NCBI GenBank assembly: GCA_030431695.1
Contig: JAUIIU010000002.1
Span: forward strand, 1-64,000
DNA: 64,000 bases
From: Bacteroidia bacterium
GTDB lineage: Bacteria; Bacteroidota; Bacteroidia; Flavobacteriales; Flavobacteriaceae
Direction of reading: 5' to 3'
Part shown: in pieces, positions 1 through 8,600 of the stretch
Numbering within the stretch: position 1 is the stretch's first letter
How the letters are laid out: each line of letters starts with the position of its first letter
Program-made: the position numbers and the translations under genes
Notes under the pieces: model-generated
What the model was told of the DNA's origin: nothing
Seen by the model: only the letters and a program-made list of their open reading frames with translations
The model's database searches: none

Positions 1-1
1 C

Positions 2-1144
2 GGATATTATCTTGAGATAGACATCCTGCTGTTTGGTAAGAACAAACTTACAGGGTATTGGTTCATTCAGAGTGCACAGGTGACCATTAACTTATCCTAT
101 GTGCTGTTTGTGAGTTACTACCTGAATACGGCTGTCACCTATCCGGGATTGCATAAGGTCCTAAAAGCAATCGCAATAATGTTGGTTGGTGTGTTCTTAC
201 TGGCGTCCTTCACTATGCTCACCGAGAGATTCAGCTGGTATATCCACCTTATGAATTTCCAGCGGGCTGTGATGTCGGTCTTCGCGCTCGGAGGCATGAT
301 CTATTTGTTGTTGAAACCAAGGAACAAACTTGTGTACTTCATTGTTGGTGGATCATTCCTATACCTCGCAGGAGCGCTTGGATTTTTGTTTCTGAAGCAA
401 CGCGTTTTCATGATAAGCGGGGCTACACTCGAGATATTCATTTTCGCACTGGGACTTACCTATAAAATTCAGCAGGAACAAAAGGAGAAAGAAAACCTGG
501 AAAAGGTTGCATTCGCACAGAAAGTAAAAACACTGAGGGCACAGATCAATCCTCACTTCGTTTTCAATTCACTAGGTTCCATTCAGCATTTGATTTCTGA
601 AGAGAACAAAGCAGGCGCAATAAGTTATCTGACGAAATTCAGCCGACTGATGCGCAAACTCATGGAGAATTCCATAGGTGACAATGTTGTCCTGTCCGAC
701 GAGATAGAGATCATCAATGGATACCTGCAATTGGAAGCACTGCGGTTTGACGAATCTTTCAAATACGAAATAAATGTGGAGGACCAACTGGACCCGGACC
801 TCATCGAGATACCGGTTTTTGTAATACAACCGTATGTTGAGAACGCCATCCTGCACGGTTTGCTTCCGAAGGAAGGTGACAATAAGAAGATCAGCATAAA
901 TTTCTATAAGCTGGAAGGCAGCCTGATCTGCGAGATAGACGACAACGGGATTGGCAGAACCGCAGCCATGGAACGAAGATCAGCCTTCAAAATCAAACAA
1001 AAGTCACGCGGTACTGAAGTTACGCGTGAAAGGCTGGAATTGATAAATACCGGTGACCCGGACAGTGTCCGTATTATTGACAAGACTAACGGAAAAGGCA
1101 ATCCAATGGGCACCACAGTACGAATTAAAATACCATTATCATAA
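2..1144 (+). CDS. LytS-type sensor histidine kinase, 5' partial
   Basis: The reading frame is open to the left edge, so the N-terminus lies outside the window. A GTG at 80 is internal rather than the true start. The visible part has about five hydrophobic segments, like the membrane half of 7TM-DISM sensors, then a short coiled-coil linker rich in Q/K/E. A His_kinase domain follows with the motif QINPHFVFNSL (phospho-acceptor His), an N-box-like PYVENAILHG and a G-box DDNGIG. Families with this domain phosphorylate LytTR response regulators, and one follows 10 bases downstream, so the two are almost certainly a two-component pair. The signal sensed cannot be read from the visible part. Confidence 0.9.
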   Translation, partial: GYYLEIDILLFGKNKLTGYWFIQSAQVTINLSYVLFVSYYLNTAVTYPGLHKVLKAIAIMLVGVFLLASFTMLTERFSWYIHLMNFQRAVMSVFALGGMIYLLLKPRNKLVYFIVGGSFLYLAGALGFLFLKQRVFMISGATLEIFIFALGLTYKIQQEQKEKENLEKVAFAQKVKTLRAQINPHFVFNSLGSIQHLISEENKAGAISYLTKFSRLMRKLMENSIGDNVVLSDEIEIINGYLQLEALRFDESFKYEINVEDQLDPDLIEIPVFVIQPYVENAILHGLLPKEGDNKKISINFYKLEGSLICEIDDNGIGRTAAMERRSAFKIKQKSRGTEVTRERLELINTGDPDSVRIIDKTNGKGNPMGTTVRIKIPLS

Positions 1145-1154
1145 ATTAAAGCTT

Positions 1155-1916
1155 ATGACCCTACGCTCCATAATTGTTGATGACGAAAAGCACAGCAGAG
1201 AAACAATGAAGAACCTCGTAACCGATTTCTGCAAAGGTGTAGATGTTATCGAATGTGTTGAAAATGTTTCCCGAGCGATAGAATCGATCGAAACCCACAA
1301 ACCAGACATAGTGTTTCTTGACATTGAGCTTCAAACTGGAACGGGCTTCGATGTGTTGGAGAAGATCAACAACCCGTCATTCGAGGTGATTTTCACCACC
1401 GCTTTCGAACAATACGCCATAAAAGCAATTAAGTTCAGTTCCCTGGATTACCTTTTGAAACCTATCGATGTGGAGGAATTACAGGCAGCGGTTGAAAAAG
1501 CTAGGAGCAAGAAGGATAAGGACCTCTATAATAGGAAACTTGATAACCTGCTGGACAATTTACGGCAACCACAGCCTGGGCTGAACAAGATCTGCCTGGC
1601 GACCTCCGACGGATTCGAATTCGTGGACGTGGACGATATATTGTATTGCAAAGCCGAAGGTTCTTATACACTTTTCAAGCTGAATAACAACGAATCACTT
1701 CTCGTGAGCAAACACTTAAAGGAATATGAGAACCTTCTGACCGACCAACACTTTATCCGGGTTCACAACAGTTTCCTGATCAATTTGAAAGGTGTGAAGA
1801 AGTTTATCAAAGCCGATGGAGGTTATATTCTTATGAACAATGATGATCCCGTGAGCATTTCGAGAAGCAAGAAGGACGACTTCCTGGAGGCCATGAAGGT
1901 GTTTTCCCGAAGATGA
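1155..1916 (+). CDS. LytTR family response regulator
   Basis: This 253-residue protein has a receiver domain (acidic pair VDDE near residue 9, phospho-acceptor Asp56 in VFLDIEL, conserved TTAFEQYA and KPID near 100) and a C-terminal LytTR DNA-binding domain (about 145-250). The ATG at 1155 is chosen because it puts the receiver at the N-terminus. The frame is open 34 codons further upstream, but that would overlap the kinase gene. It follows the kinase by 10 bases and is presumably co-transcribed. Its targets are unknown. The paired repeats found near 46-51 kb were not seen beside this gene. Confidence 0.93.
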   Translation: MTLRSIIVDDEKHSRETMKNLVTDFCKGVDVIECVENVSRAIESIETHKPDIVFLDIELQTGTGFDVLEKINNPSFEVIFTTAFEQYAIKAIKFSSLDYLLKPIDVEELQAAVEKARSKKDKDLYNRKLDNLLDNLRQPQPGLNKICLATSDGFEFVDVDDILYCKAEGSYTLFKLNNNESLLVSKHLKEYENLLTDQHFIRVHNSFLINLKGVKKFIKADGGYILMNNDDPVSISRSKKDDFLEAMKVFSRR

Positions 1917-1994
1917 ACTCGTTCAGAACACCAAAGGAGTTGTCGTCAATAACCAAAATATTTTCATATTTTGTGTCGCCGAAATGAAGCGAAC

Positions 1995-3779
1995 ATGACA
2001 GAAGTAAAGCGATTATTTGACTTCCCCTATTATCAACTTGAGAAATTTCCTCTCGAAGCTGCCTTGGTCACAAAAAAAAATGGTGAATGGGTTAAGACCT
2101 CGACACAGGATTACGTAGACAAAGCAAATGCCCTCAGCAGGGGGCTCATAAAGTTAGGTGTTGAGCCCAACGACAAGGTTGCACTGATTTCCATGACAAA
2201 CAGGACCGAATGGAATATCTGCGACATAGGTGTACTTCAGATAGGAGCCCAGGACGTACCGATCTACCCAACGATTTCCGAAGAAGAATACGCCTATGTG
2301 CTGAATCATAGTGAATGCAAATATTGCTTTGTTTCCTGTGCTGAAGTGCTGGATAAGGTTAGGAAGATTCAAGACGAAGTGCCTTCGCTGCAGGGTGTGT
2401 ATTGTTTTGATGAATTACGCGACTGCCCGCACTACAGTGAGGTGCTGAAGATTGGAGAAGAACATCCCGAACTTCAGGACGAAGTTGAAAAACGGAAGAA
2501 CAATATCACAGAAGACGACCTGGCCACACTGATCTATACTTCCGGAACCACCGGAAAGCCGAAAGGTGTGATGTTGAGTCATAAGAACATTACAACTAAC
2601 GCCATCTACAGTGCGGATCGTATCCCGATCGAAATTGCTCGCCACAGAGCGTTGAGTTTCTTGCCTGTGTGTCATATTTACGAGCGTATGCTCCTTTATA
2701 TGTATCAGTATTTGGGGGTGAGTATCAATTATGCCGAATCCCTGGAAACGATAAGTGAAAACCTCAAAGAGGTAAAACCTCACGTTATGACTGCCGTACC
2801 CAGGCTGTTGGAAAAGGTTTACGATAAGATCTATGCCAAAGGCGCGGAACTGAGCGGGATCAAAAAACGATTGTTCTTCTGGGCGATTTCTGTTGGTAAG
2901 CATTACGAACCATACGGCCAGAACGGCTGGTGGTACGAAACCAAATTAAAACTGGCTCGCAAACTGATCTTCTCCAAATGGCAGGAAGCACTGGGTGGTA
3001 ATTTGAAGGCAGTTGCATCAGGTAGTGCAGCACTGCAGCCACGACTGGCACGAATATACAATGCGGCAGGCATACCGGTGATGGAAGGCTACGGGCTAAC
3101 CGAAACCTCCCCCGTCATCAGCGTGAATGATATGCGTAACGGTGGATTCCGAATCGGGACCGTGGGGAAAGCCATCCGAGAGACCGAAGTAAAGATCGCA
3201 CACGATGGCGAGATCCTGATAAAGGGCCCGCAGGTAATGCAAGGCTACTATAAAGATCCCAAGCTCACATCAGAAGTACTGAAGGATGGATACTTCCATA
3301 CCGGGGACATAGGCGAGGTGGATGAGGATGGTTTTCTAAAGATCACGGACCGCAAGAAGGAGATGTTCAAGACCAGTGGAGGAAAATACGTTGCCCCTCA
3401 GATCATCGAGAATGCCTTCAAACAATCCCGCTTCATCGAACAGGTAATGGTTGTGGGTGAAGGAGAAAAAATGCCCGCAGCACTGATCCAACCAAATTTC
3501 GAGTTCATCCACGACTGGAACGAACGCAAAGATAAGAACCTGCCTGATGATCCCGAACTGTTGGTCAAGGACGAAAGGCTTATTGCACGAATCCAGAAGG
3601 AAGTGGATCATTATAACGAACGCTTCGGAAAGTGGGAGCAGGTAAAGAAGTTCGAACTTACTGCTGATGTCTGGGGTATCGACTCGGGTCATCTCACTCC
3701 TACTATGAAAATGAAACGTAAGGTGATCAAACAGAAGTACATCCATCTTTACAATAAGATGTACGGTCATGAGTCTTAA
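1995..3779 (+). CDS. Long-chain acyl-CoA synthetase (AMP-binding)
   Basis: A 594-residue member of the ANL superfamily that activates free fatty acids to acyl-CoA through an acyl-adenylate. The phosphate-binding loop YTSGTTGKPKG lies near residue 180, followed by GYGLTETSP (A5), YFHTGDIG (A7) and DRKKEMFKTSGGKYV (A8/A10 region). Length and motifs match bacterial and eukaryotic-like long-chain FadD proteins. The ATG at 1995 is preferred to a TTG at 1971 that lies in the probable promoter (TATTTTG at 1968-1974). It sits upstream of the MarR and beta-oxidation genes on the same strand and supplies their substrate, but a 165-base gap with its own promoter separates them. Confidence 0.93.
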   Translation: MTEVKRLFDFPYYQLEKFPLEAALVTKKNGEWVKTSTQDYVDKANALSRGLIKLGVEPNDKVALISMTNRTEWNICDIGVLQIGAQDVPIYPTISEEEYAYVLNHSECKYCFVSCAEVLDKVRKIQDEVPSLQGVYCFDELRDCPHYSEVLKIGEEHPELQDEVEKRKNNITEDDLATLIYTSGTTGKPKGVMLSHKNITTNAIYSADRIPIEIARHRALSFLPVCHIYERMLLYMYQYLGVSINYAESLETISENLKEVKPHVMTAVPRLLEKVYDKIYAKGAELSGIKKRLFFWAISVGKHYEPYGQNGWWYETKLKLARKLIFSKWQEALGGNLKAVASGSAALQPRLARIYNAAGIPVMEGYGLTETSPVISVNDMRNGGFRIGTVGKAIRETEVKIAHDGEILIKGPQVMQGYYKDPKLTSEVLKDGYFHTGDIGEVDEDGFLKITDRKKEMFKTSGGKYVAPQIIENAFKQSRFIEQVMVVGEGEKMPAALIQPNFEFIHDWNERKDKNLPDDPELLVKDERLIARIQKEVDHYNERFGKWEQVKKFELTADVWGIDSGHLTPTMKMKRKVIKQKYIHLYNKMYGHES

Positions 3780-3885
3780 TTGACAACCGTTTCTTTCCCG
3801 GGCACCAGATCTTTTTTCCATGCTTTTTTCGGCGGCACGCCCTACTGACTGCCCCCAATTATAAATTCTTCACAATTTTAATTAT

Positions 3886-3905
3886 TTATTATGCGTGCAT
3901 AATAA
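3886..3905. promoter_or_regulatory. Perfect palindromic operator for the MarR regulator
   Basis: TTATTATGCGTGCATAATAA is a 9-base inverted repeat with a 2-base centre. It lies where the -33 element should be, 7 bases before the TATCTTTG -7 element of the MarR gene. MarR-family dimers typically bind palindromes of this length over their own promoters, so autorepression of the beta-oxidation operon is inferred. Confidence 0.7.
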
Positions 3906-3912
3906 AATTTAC

Positions 3913-3920
3913 TATCTTTG
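3913..3920 (+). promoter_or_regulatory. Promoter -7 element of the beta-oxidation operon
   Basis: TATCTTTG matches the Bacteroidota -7 consensus TAnnTTTG exactly and lies 24 bases before the TTG start of the MarR gene. No clear TTG -33 box is present; the palindrome occupies that position. Confidence 0.65.
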
Positions 3921-3944
3921 GGATCCAACAGAAATTAAAATTCC

Positions 3945-4391
3945 TTGAAAGAAAAAACCATCGATTACATTTTGCGCGCTACCTGGATGGCAGTAAGTAA
4001 AATGTATAACGAAGAAGCAGCCAAGAAAGGCAGTACCATGGCCACGGGATTTGCGCTTATCAGCATCGATCCTGAAGAAGGCACGCCATCCACGGCACTT
4101 GGTCCAAAGATGGGTATGGAAGCCACCAGCTTGTCACGCACCCTGAAGAATATGGAAGAAAAAGGACTGATCGAACGCAAACCAAATCCAATGGACGGCA
4201 GGAGCGTTCTTATCCACCTAACCGATTTCGGAAGGGAGATGCGCGATTACTCCAAGACAGTTGTACTTCGATTTGACGAAGCTGTCAAAGAGACTATTTC
4301 AGAAGAAGACCTGAAAACATATAAACGGGTTGCTAATTCCATTCTCGACCTGGTGACTTCAAAAAAAATATACACTACCGAAAAAATCTGA
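3945..4391 (+). CDS. MarR family transcriptional regulator
   Basis: A 148-residue winged-helix regulator. The recognition region EATSLSRTLKNMEEKGLIER (about 64-83) and the wing with DGRSVLIHLT are typical of MarR. Translation probably starts at TTG 3945 (MKEKTIDYILR), since no ATG lies between the promoter and the conserved N-terminal helix. It is the first gene of the beta-oxidation operon, with 6 bases before the next start. The 20-base palindrome in its promoter suggests it represses itself and the genes after it. An acyl-CoA or fatty acid is the likely inducer by analogy with other fatty-acid MarR/TetR regulators, but nothing in the sequence proves the ligand. Confidence 0.9.
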   Translation: MKEKTIDYILRATWMAVSKMYNEEAAKKGSTMATGFALISIDPEEGTPSTALGPKMGMEATSLSRTLKNMEEKGLIERKPNPMDGRSVLIHLTDFGREMRDYSKTVVLRFDEAVKETISEEDLKTYKRVANSILDLVTSKKIYTTEKI

Positions 4392-4397
4392 TCATAC

Positions 4398-6806
4398 ATG
4401 TCTAAAAGAAGAATAGAAAAAGTTGCTGTTATCGGTTCCGGGATCATGGGAAGTGGTATCGCTTGTCATTTTGCCAATATTGGCGTTGAGGTCCTATTGC
4501 TGGATATCATTCCCCGGGAGTTGAACGATAAAGAGAAAGCAAAAGGACTGACGCTACAGGATAAAGTTGTCCGTAACAGGCTGGTGAACGATGCCCTGGC
4601 GGCCGCTATAAAAAGTAAACCGGCTCCTTTGTATCATAAGGACTTTGCCAAGAGGATCACCACCGGGAATCTGGAGGATGATATTGCAAAGGTCAAGGAT
4701 GTGGACTGGATCATCGAAGTGGTTGTTGAAAGGCTCGATATCAAACAACAGGTATTCGAAAACCTGGAGAAATATCGCACTCCGGGAACTCTGATAACTT
4801 CTAACACATCGGGGATCCCGATCAAATTTATGAACGAGGGACGAAGTGAGGATTTTCGTCAGCATTTCTGCGGAACCCACTTCTTCAATCCACCACGATA
4901 CCTGAAATTGTTCGAGATTATTCCCGGTCCGGACACCAGGCAGGAAGTACTTGATTTTCTGAATGGATATGGGGAACAGTTCTTAGGGAAAACTTCCGTG
5001 GTAGCAAAGGATACGCCTGCCTTTATTGGGAATCGTATTGGGATCTTCGGAATCCAAAGCTTGTTTCACCTTGTTTCTGAAATGGGCCTTACCATCGAAG
5101 AGGTCGATAAGCTCACGGGACCCGTGATCGGGCGTCCGAAGAGCGCTACCTTCAGAACGGTGGACGTTGTTGGACTGGATACCCTGGTACACGTTGCCAA
5201 TGGCATTTACGAGAACTGCCCGGACGACGAGGAGCACGAACTTTTTAAACTTCCATCTTTCATCGATACCATGATGGAGAACAAGTGGTTGGGAAGCAAG
5301 ACAGGTCAAGGTTTCTATAAAAAAGTAAAGAATGCTGACGGTTCCAGTGAGATCCTATCACTCGATCTCGATACACTAGACTACAGATCAAGGAAACGCG
5401 CTTCCTTCCCTACCCTGGAGATGACAAAATCCATCGATAAGGTGATCGACAGGTTCAAAGTATTGGTGGGTGGAAAAGACAAGGCCGGAGAATTCTACCG
5501 TAAGAATTTCGGTTCCATATTCGCCTATGTTTCCAAGCGAATTCCGGAGATCACCGATGAACTTTACAAGATAGATGATGCCATGAAGGCCGGATTCGGA
5601 TGGGAGAATGGACCTTTCGAGATCTGGGATGCCATCGGCCTTTCCGAAGGAATAGATCTTATCAAAGCGGTTGGCAAGGAGCCTGCTGCCTGGGTTACCG
5701 AAATGCAGCAAGCAGGAATTGAGTCATTCTACTCCGTCAAAGAAGGGGCGACTTACTTCTACGACATTCCGAAGAAGAGCCATGAGAAAGTTCCTGGTCA
5801 GGATGCTTTCATCATCCTCGACAACATCAGGAGGAGCAATGAGGTATTTAAGAACAGTGGCTGTGTGATAGAAGATCTTGGAGACGGTATCCTGAATGTG
5901 GAATTCCAGAGTAAGATGAATTCCATTGGCGGTGATGTGCTGGCCGGTGTGAATAAGGCGATCGATATTGCCGAAAAAGACTTCGACGGACTGGTGGTAG
6001 GAAACCAGGGCGCCAACTTCTCTGTGGGTGCGAATATCGGGATGATCTTCATGATGGCTGTGGAGCAGGAATACGACGAGTTGAATATGGCAGTGAAATA
6101 CTTCCAGGACAGCTGTATGCGACTTCGATACTCATCAATTCCGGTGGTAGTCGCACCTCATGGGATGACCCTGGGTGGAGGTTGTGAAATGACACTGCAC
6201 GCAGACCGGGTGGTAGCAGCGGCCGAGACCTATATCGGCCTGGTGGAGTTTGGTGTTGGAGTTATCCCCGGAGGTGGGGGGAGTAAGGAAATGGCGCTTC
6301 GCGCCGGTGATACATTCATGAAGAATGATGTGGAACTGAATCGACTTCAGGAGTATTTCCTCACAATAGGAATGGCGAAAGTGGCTACTTCGGCATATGA
6401 AGCTTATGATACAGGGATCCTTCAAAGCGGAAAAGATATAGTGGTAGTAAATAAGGACCGACAGATCGCTACGGCCAAAGCCGTAGCCAGGATGATGGCA
6501 GACCAGGGGTACACCAAACCAATTCCACGAAAGGACGTAAGGGTACTTGGAAAACAGGCCCTGGGAATGTTCCTTGTTGGAACCGACTCTATGGAGGCAG
6601 GGCACTTCATTAGTGAACACGACAAAAAGATCGCCAACAAACTCGCTTACGTGATGGCTGGCGGGGACCTCAGCGAACCGAGTTATGTGAGTGAGCAGTA
6701 CCTGCTCGACCTCGAACGGGAGGCTTTTATGAGTCTGTGTACGGAACGAAAAACACTCGAGCGTCTTGAACATATGATCAAGAAGGGGAAACCATTACGC
6801 AACTAA
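4398..6806 (+). CDS. 3-hydroxyacyl-CoA dehydrogenase / enoyl-CoA hydratase fusion
   Basis: A bifunctional 802-residue beta-oxidation enzyme. The N-terminal Rossmann fold carries GSGIMGSG at about 12-19 for NAD binding, followed by the dehydrogenase domains. GTHFFNPP near 159 contains the catalytic His. A crotonase domain occupies roughly residues 490-720, with both expected glutamates (GGGCEM and GLVEFGVGVIPGGGG) around an oxyanion hole. The dehydrogenase-then-hydratase order is that of FadN-type proteins rather than the FadB/FadJ order. It converts enoyl-CoA to 3-ketoacyl-CoA, which the thiolase at 6979 cleaves. It lies 6 bases after the MarR gene. Confidence 0.93.
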   Translation: MSKRRIEKVAVIGSGIMGSGIACHFANIGVEVLLLDIIPRELNDKEKAKGLTLQDKVVRNRLVNDALAAAIKSKPAPLYHKDFAKRITTGNLEDDIAKVKDVDWIIEVVVERLDIKQQVFENLEKYRTPGTLITSNTSGIPIKFMNEGRSEDFRQHFCGTHFFNPPRYLKLFEIIPGPDTRQEVLDFLNGYGEQFLGKTSVVAKDTPAFIGNRIGIFGIQSLFHLVSEMGLTIEEVDKLTGPVIGRPKSATFRTVDVVGLDTLVHVANGIYENCPDDEEHELFKLPSFIDTMMENKWLGSKTGQGFYKKVKNADGSSEILSLDLDTLDYRSRKRASFPTLEMTKSIDKVIDRFKVLVGGKDKAGEFYRKNFGSIFAYVSKRIPEITDELYKIDDAMKAGFGWENGPFEIWDAIGLSEGIDLIKAVGKEPAAWVTEMQQAGIESFYSVKEGATYFYDIPKKSHEKVPGQDAFIILDNIRRSNEVFKNSGCVIEDLGDGILNVEFQSKMNSIGGDVLAGVNKAIDIAEKDFDGLVVGNQGANFSVGANIGMIFMMAVEQEYDELNMAVKYFQDSCMRLRYSSIPVVVAPHGMTLGGGCEMTLHADRVVAAAETYIGLVEFGVGVIPGGGGSKEMALRAGDTFMKNDVELNRLQEYFLTIGMAKVATSAYEAYDTGILQSGKDIVVVNKDRQIATAKAVARMMADQGYTKPIPRKDVRVLGKQALGMFLVGTDSMEAGHFISEHDKKIANKLAYVMAGGDLSEPSYVSEQYLLDLEREAFMSLCTERKTLERLEHMIKKGKPLRN

Positions 6807-6821
6807 GCGGAAGTGGGAAGG

Positions 6822-6856
6822 GTGAAGAGTGAAGAGTGAAGTGTGAAGAGTGAAGT
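6822..6856. repeat. Heptamer tandem repeat (GTGAAGA/GTGAAGT) x5
   Basis: Five consecutive 7-base units (GTGAAGA, GTGAAGA, GTGAAGT, GTGAAGA, GTGAAGT), with degenerate copies before them, begin 15 bases after the stop of the dehydrogenase/hydratase gene. The whole spacer from stop to the thiolase ATG inclusive is 175 bases, or 25 x 7. Confidence 0.9.
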
Positions 6857-6878
6857 GTTAAATATTGTATACTAAAAT

Positions 6879-6963
6879 ACTAAGAGCGAAGCGATACTAA
6901 AAGCGAAGCGATACTAAAAGCGAAGCGATACTAAAAGCGAAGCGATACCAAGAACAAAGTGAT
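6879..6963. repeat. 17-base tandem repeat upstream of the thiolase gene
   Basis: Units of ACTAAAAGCGAAGCGAT occur at 6879 (one change), 6896, 6913 and 6930 (identical), with a diverged copy at 6947. A further decayed copy runs into the thiolase ATG at 6979. The array forms the leader of the thiolase gene inside the operon. No strong hairpin or promoter is visible in it. Confidence 0.92.
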
Positions 6964-6978
6964 ACTAAATTACCAAGA

Positions 6979-8169
6979 ATGAAAACAGCATATATAGTAA
7001 AAGCATACAGAACCGCCGTAGGAAAAGCACCTCGCGGGCTGTTCAGGTTCAAGCGGCCTGATGAGCTGGCGGCAGAAACCATCGAATACATGATGAAGGA
7101 ACTGCCCAACCTGGACAAAACCCGGATCGATGATGTGATCGTGGGTAACGCCATGCCGGAAGCAGAGCAGGGATTGAATATGGCGCGTCTAATCTCCCTC
7201 ATGGGCCTGAAAATTGAAGATGTTCCCGGTGTAACTGTGAATCGCTACTGCGCCTCAGGGATCGAGACCATTGCCATGGCAACAGCAAAGATCCAGAGTG
7301 GTATGGCCGATTGTATTATCGCCGGGGGTTCGGAGAGCATGAGTTACATTCCTATGGGAGGTTACAAACCTACACCCGACTATGAGATCGCTTCGGAAGG
7401 ACACGAGGATTACTATTGGGGAATGGGACTCACAGCAGAAGCCGTTGCAAACCAGTTTAACGTCTCCAGGGAGGATCAGGACGAGTTTGCCTACAATTCT
7501 CACCAGAAAGCCCTGAAAGCTCAGTCGGAGAATCGATTCGAGAAACAGATCGTACCCATTGATGTGGAACACACTTTTGTTAATTCCGAAGGAAAAAAGG
7601 AAACTAAAAATTATACAGTAGCCAAGGATGAAGGTCCGAGGGCCGACACCTCCCTGGAGGTACTTGGAAAGCTTCGCCCTGTATTCGCTGCAAACGGTAG
7701 CGTGACTGCGGGGAATTCATCCCAGATGAGCGATGGAGCTGCATTTGTCCTGGTGATGAGCGAAGAAATGGTTAAAGAACTGAACCTGGAACCCATAGCC
7801 AGGCTTGTGAATTTTGGTGTGGCCGGAGTGGAACCCAGGATAATGGGGATCGGGCCGGTAAAGGCGATCCCGAAAGCCTTGAAACAGGCAGATATGAAAC
7901 TTCAGGACATCGAATTGATCGAACTTAACGAAGCCTTTGCATCCCAATCTCTGGCCGTGATCCGTGAGCTGGACCTCAACCCGGAGATCATTAATGTCAA
8001 TGGTGGAGCCATCGCCTTAGGACATCCACTGGGCTGTACCGGGGCGAAATTGTCGGTACAACTATTCGACGAGATGCGCCAGCGCAACATGCAAGGCAAA
8101 TACGGCATGGTAACAATGTGTGTAGGTACCGGGCAAGGGGCCGCAGGAATCTATGAATTCCTGAACTAG
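6979..8169 (+). CDS. Acetyl-CoA C-acyltransferase (3-ketoacyl-CoA thiolase)
   Basis: A 396-residue thiolase performing the last beta-oxidation step, cleavage of 3-ketoacyl-CoA to acetyl-CoA and a shortened acyl-CoA. The nucleophile Cys91 sits in [32 protein letters not shown] (catalytic His) and the C-terminal CVGTGQG (second Cys) complete the active site. Length is normal for the family. It follows the dehydrogenase/hydratase after a 172-base repeat-filled spacer and precedes an inserted four-helix-bundle gene. Confidence 0.95.
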   Translation: MKTAYIVKAYRTAVGKAPRGLFRFKRPDELAAETIEYMMKELPNLDKTRIDDVIVGNAMPEAEQGLNMARLISLMGLKIEDVPGVTVNRYCASGIETIAMATAKIQSGMADCIIAGGSESMSYIPMGGYKPTPDYEIASEGHEDYYWGMGLTAEAVANQFNVSREDQDEFAYNSHQKALKAQSENRFEKQIVPIDVEHTFVNSEGKKETKNYTVAKDEGPRADTSLEVLGKLRPVFAANGSVTAGNSSQMSDGAAFVLVMSEEMVKELNLEPIARLVNFGVAGVEPRIMGIGPVKAIPKALKQADMKLQDIELIELNEAFASQSLAVIRELDLNPEIINVNGGAIALGHPLGCTGAKLSVQLFDEMRQRNMQGKYGMVTMCVGTGQGAAGIYEFLN

Positions 8170-8204
8170 AACCAGGAGTAGAGATACAAGAATTAAGACT
8201 AATG
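8170..8204. repeat. Degenerate heptad spacer before the S23-type gene
   Basis: The 35 bases from the thiolase stop to the next ATG inclusive split into five 7-base units: AACCAGG, AGTAGAG, ATACAAG, AATTAAG, ACTAATG. Four end in G after a purine-rich run, and the last unit contains the ATG. Confidence 0.55.
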
Positions 8205-8558
8205 CACAACTTCAAGAAATTAAGCATCTGGCAGAAGAGCATGGAACTTGTGAATATGAACTATGAAATTACACGGCATTTTCCTGATTTCGAACGATAC
8301 AATCTCATTAATCAAATGAATCGATGTGCGGTTGCTATTCCCAGCAATATCGCTGAGGGGTCGAGTAAAGGAACCGATAAACATTTCAATCAATTTCTTG
8401 AGTCGAGCCTGGGATCGGCATTTGAATGGGAAACTCAACTGAATATAGCTTATGGTCTGGGATATATTTCAGAAGGAAAATTTAAAGAACTGGAAGACCA
8501 AATAACTCAAATTCAAAAAATGATATCAGGATTTCAAAACGGACTAAGGAATAATTAG
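8202..8558 (+). CDS. Four-helix-bundle protein (S23/IVS family)
   Basis: A 118-residue protein of the family first found in 23S rRNA intervening sequences. Signs are the N-terminal FKKLSIWQKSMELV, the central motif AVAIPSNIAEGSSKGTDKHF and the C-terminal helix ending ISGFQNGLRN. The family has no established enzymatic role; structures are pentameric four-helix bundles, and relatives include the accessory proteins of diversity-generating retroelements. No rRNA or reverse transcriptase is nearby. The gene interrupts an otherwise standard beta-oxidation operon, is visibly more AT-rich than its neighbours and is flanked on both sides by heptad-structured spacers, which suggests insertion. Confidence 0.88.
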   Translation: MHNFKKLSIWQKSMELVNMNYEITRHFPDFERYNLINQMNRCAVAIPSNIAEGSSKGTDKHFNQFLESSLGSAFEWETQLNIAYGLGYISEGKFKELEDQITQIQKMISGFQNGLRNN

Positions 8559-8600
8559 TCCCGGCTCTTGAATCTTGATTCTAATACCTAATATACTATG
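8559..8600. repeat. Degenerate heptad spacer after the S23-type gene
   Basis: The 42 bases from stop to the acyl-CoA dehydrogenase ATG inclusive split into six 7-base units: TCCCGGC, TCTTGAA, TCTTGAT, TCTAATA, CCTAATA, TACTATG. Successive units are related, and the ATG ends the last one. Confidence 0.6.

Noticed and set aside
1053..1154. N-terminal extension of the first LytTR regulator
   Set aside because: It overlaps the kinase coding region in another frame and would put 34 unrelated residues before the receiver domain.
6807..6978. CRISPR array
   Set aside because: The repeats are 7 and 17 bases, directly tandem, with no spacers and no cas genes.
8202..8558. Diversity-generating retroelement, because its accessory protein is a four-helix bundle
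   Set aside because: No reverse transcriptase, template repeat or variable repeat is nearby.
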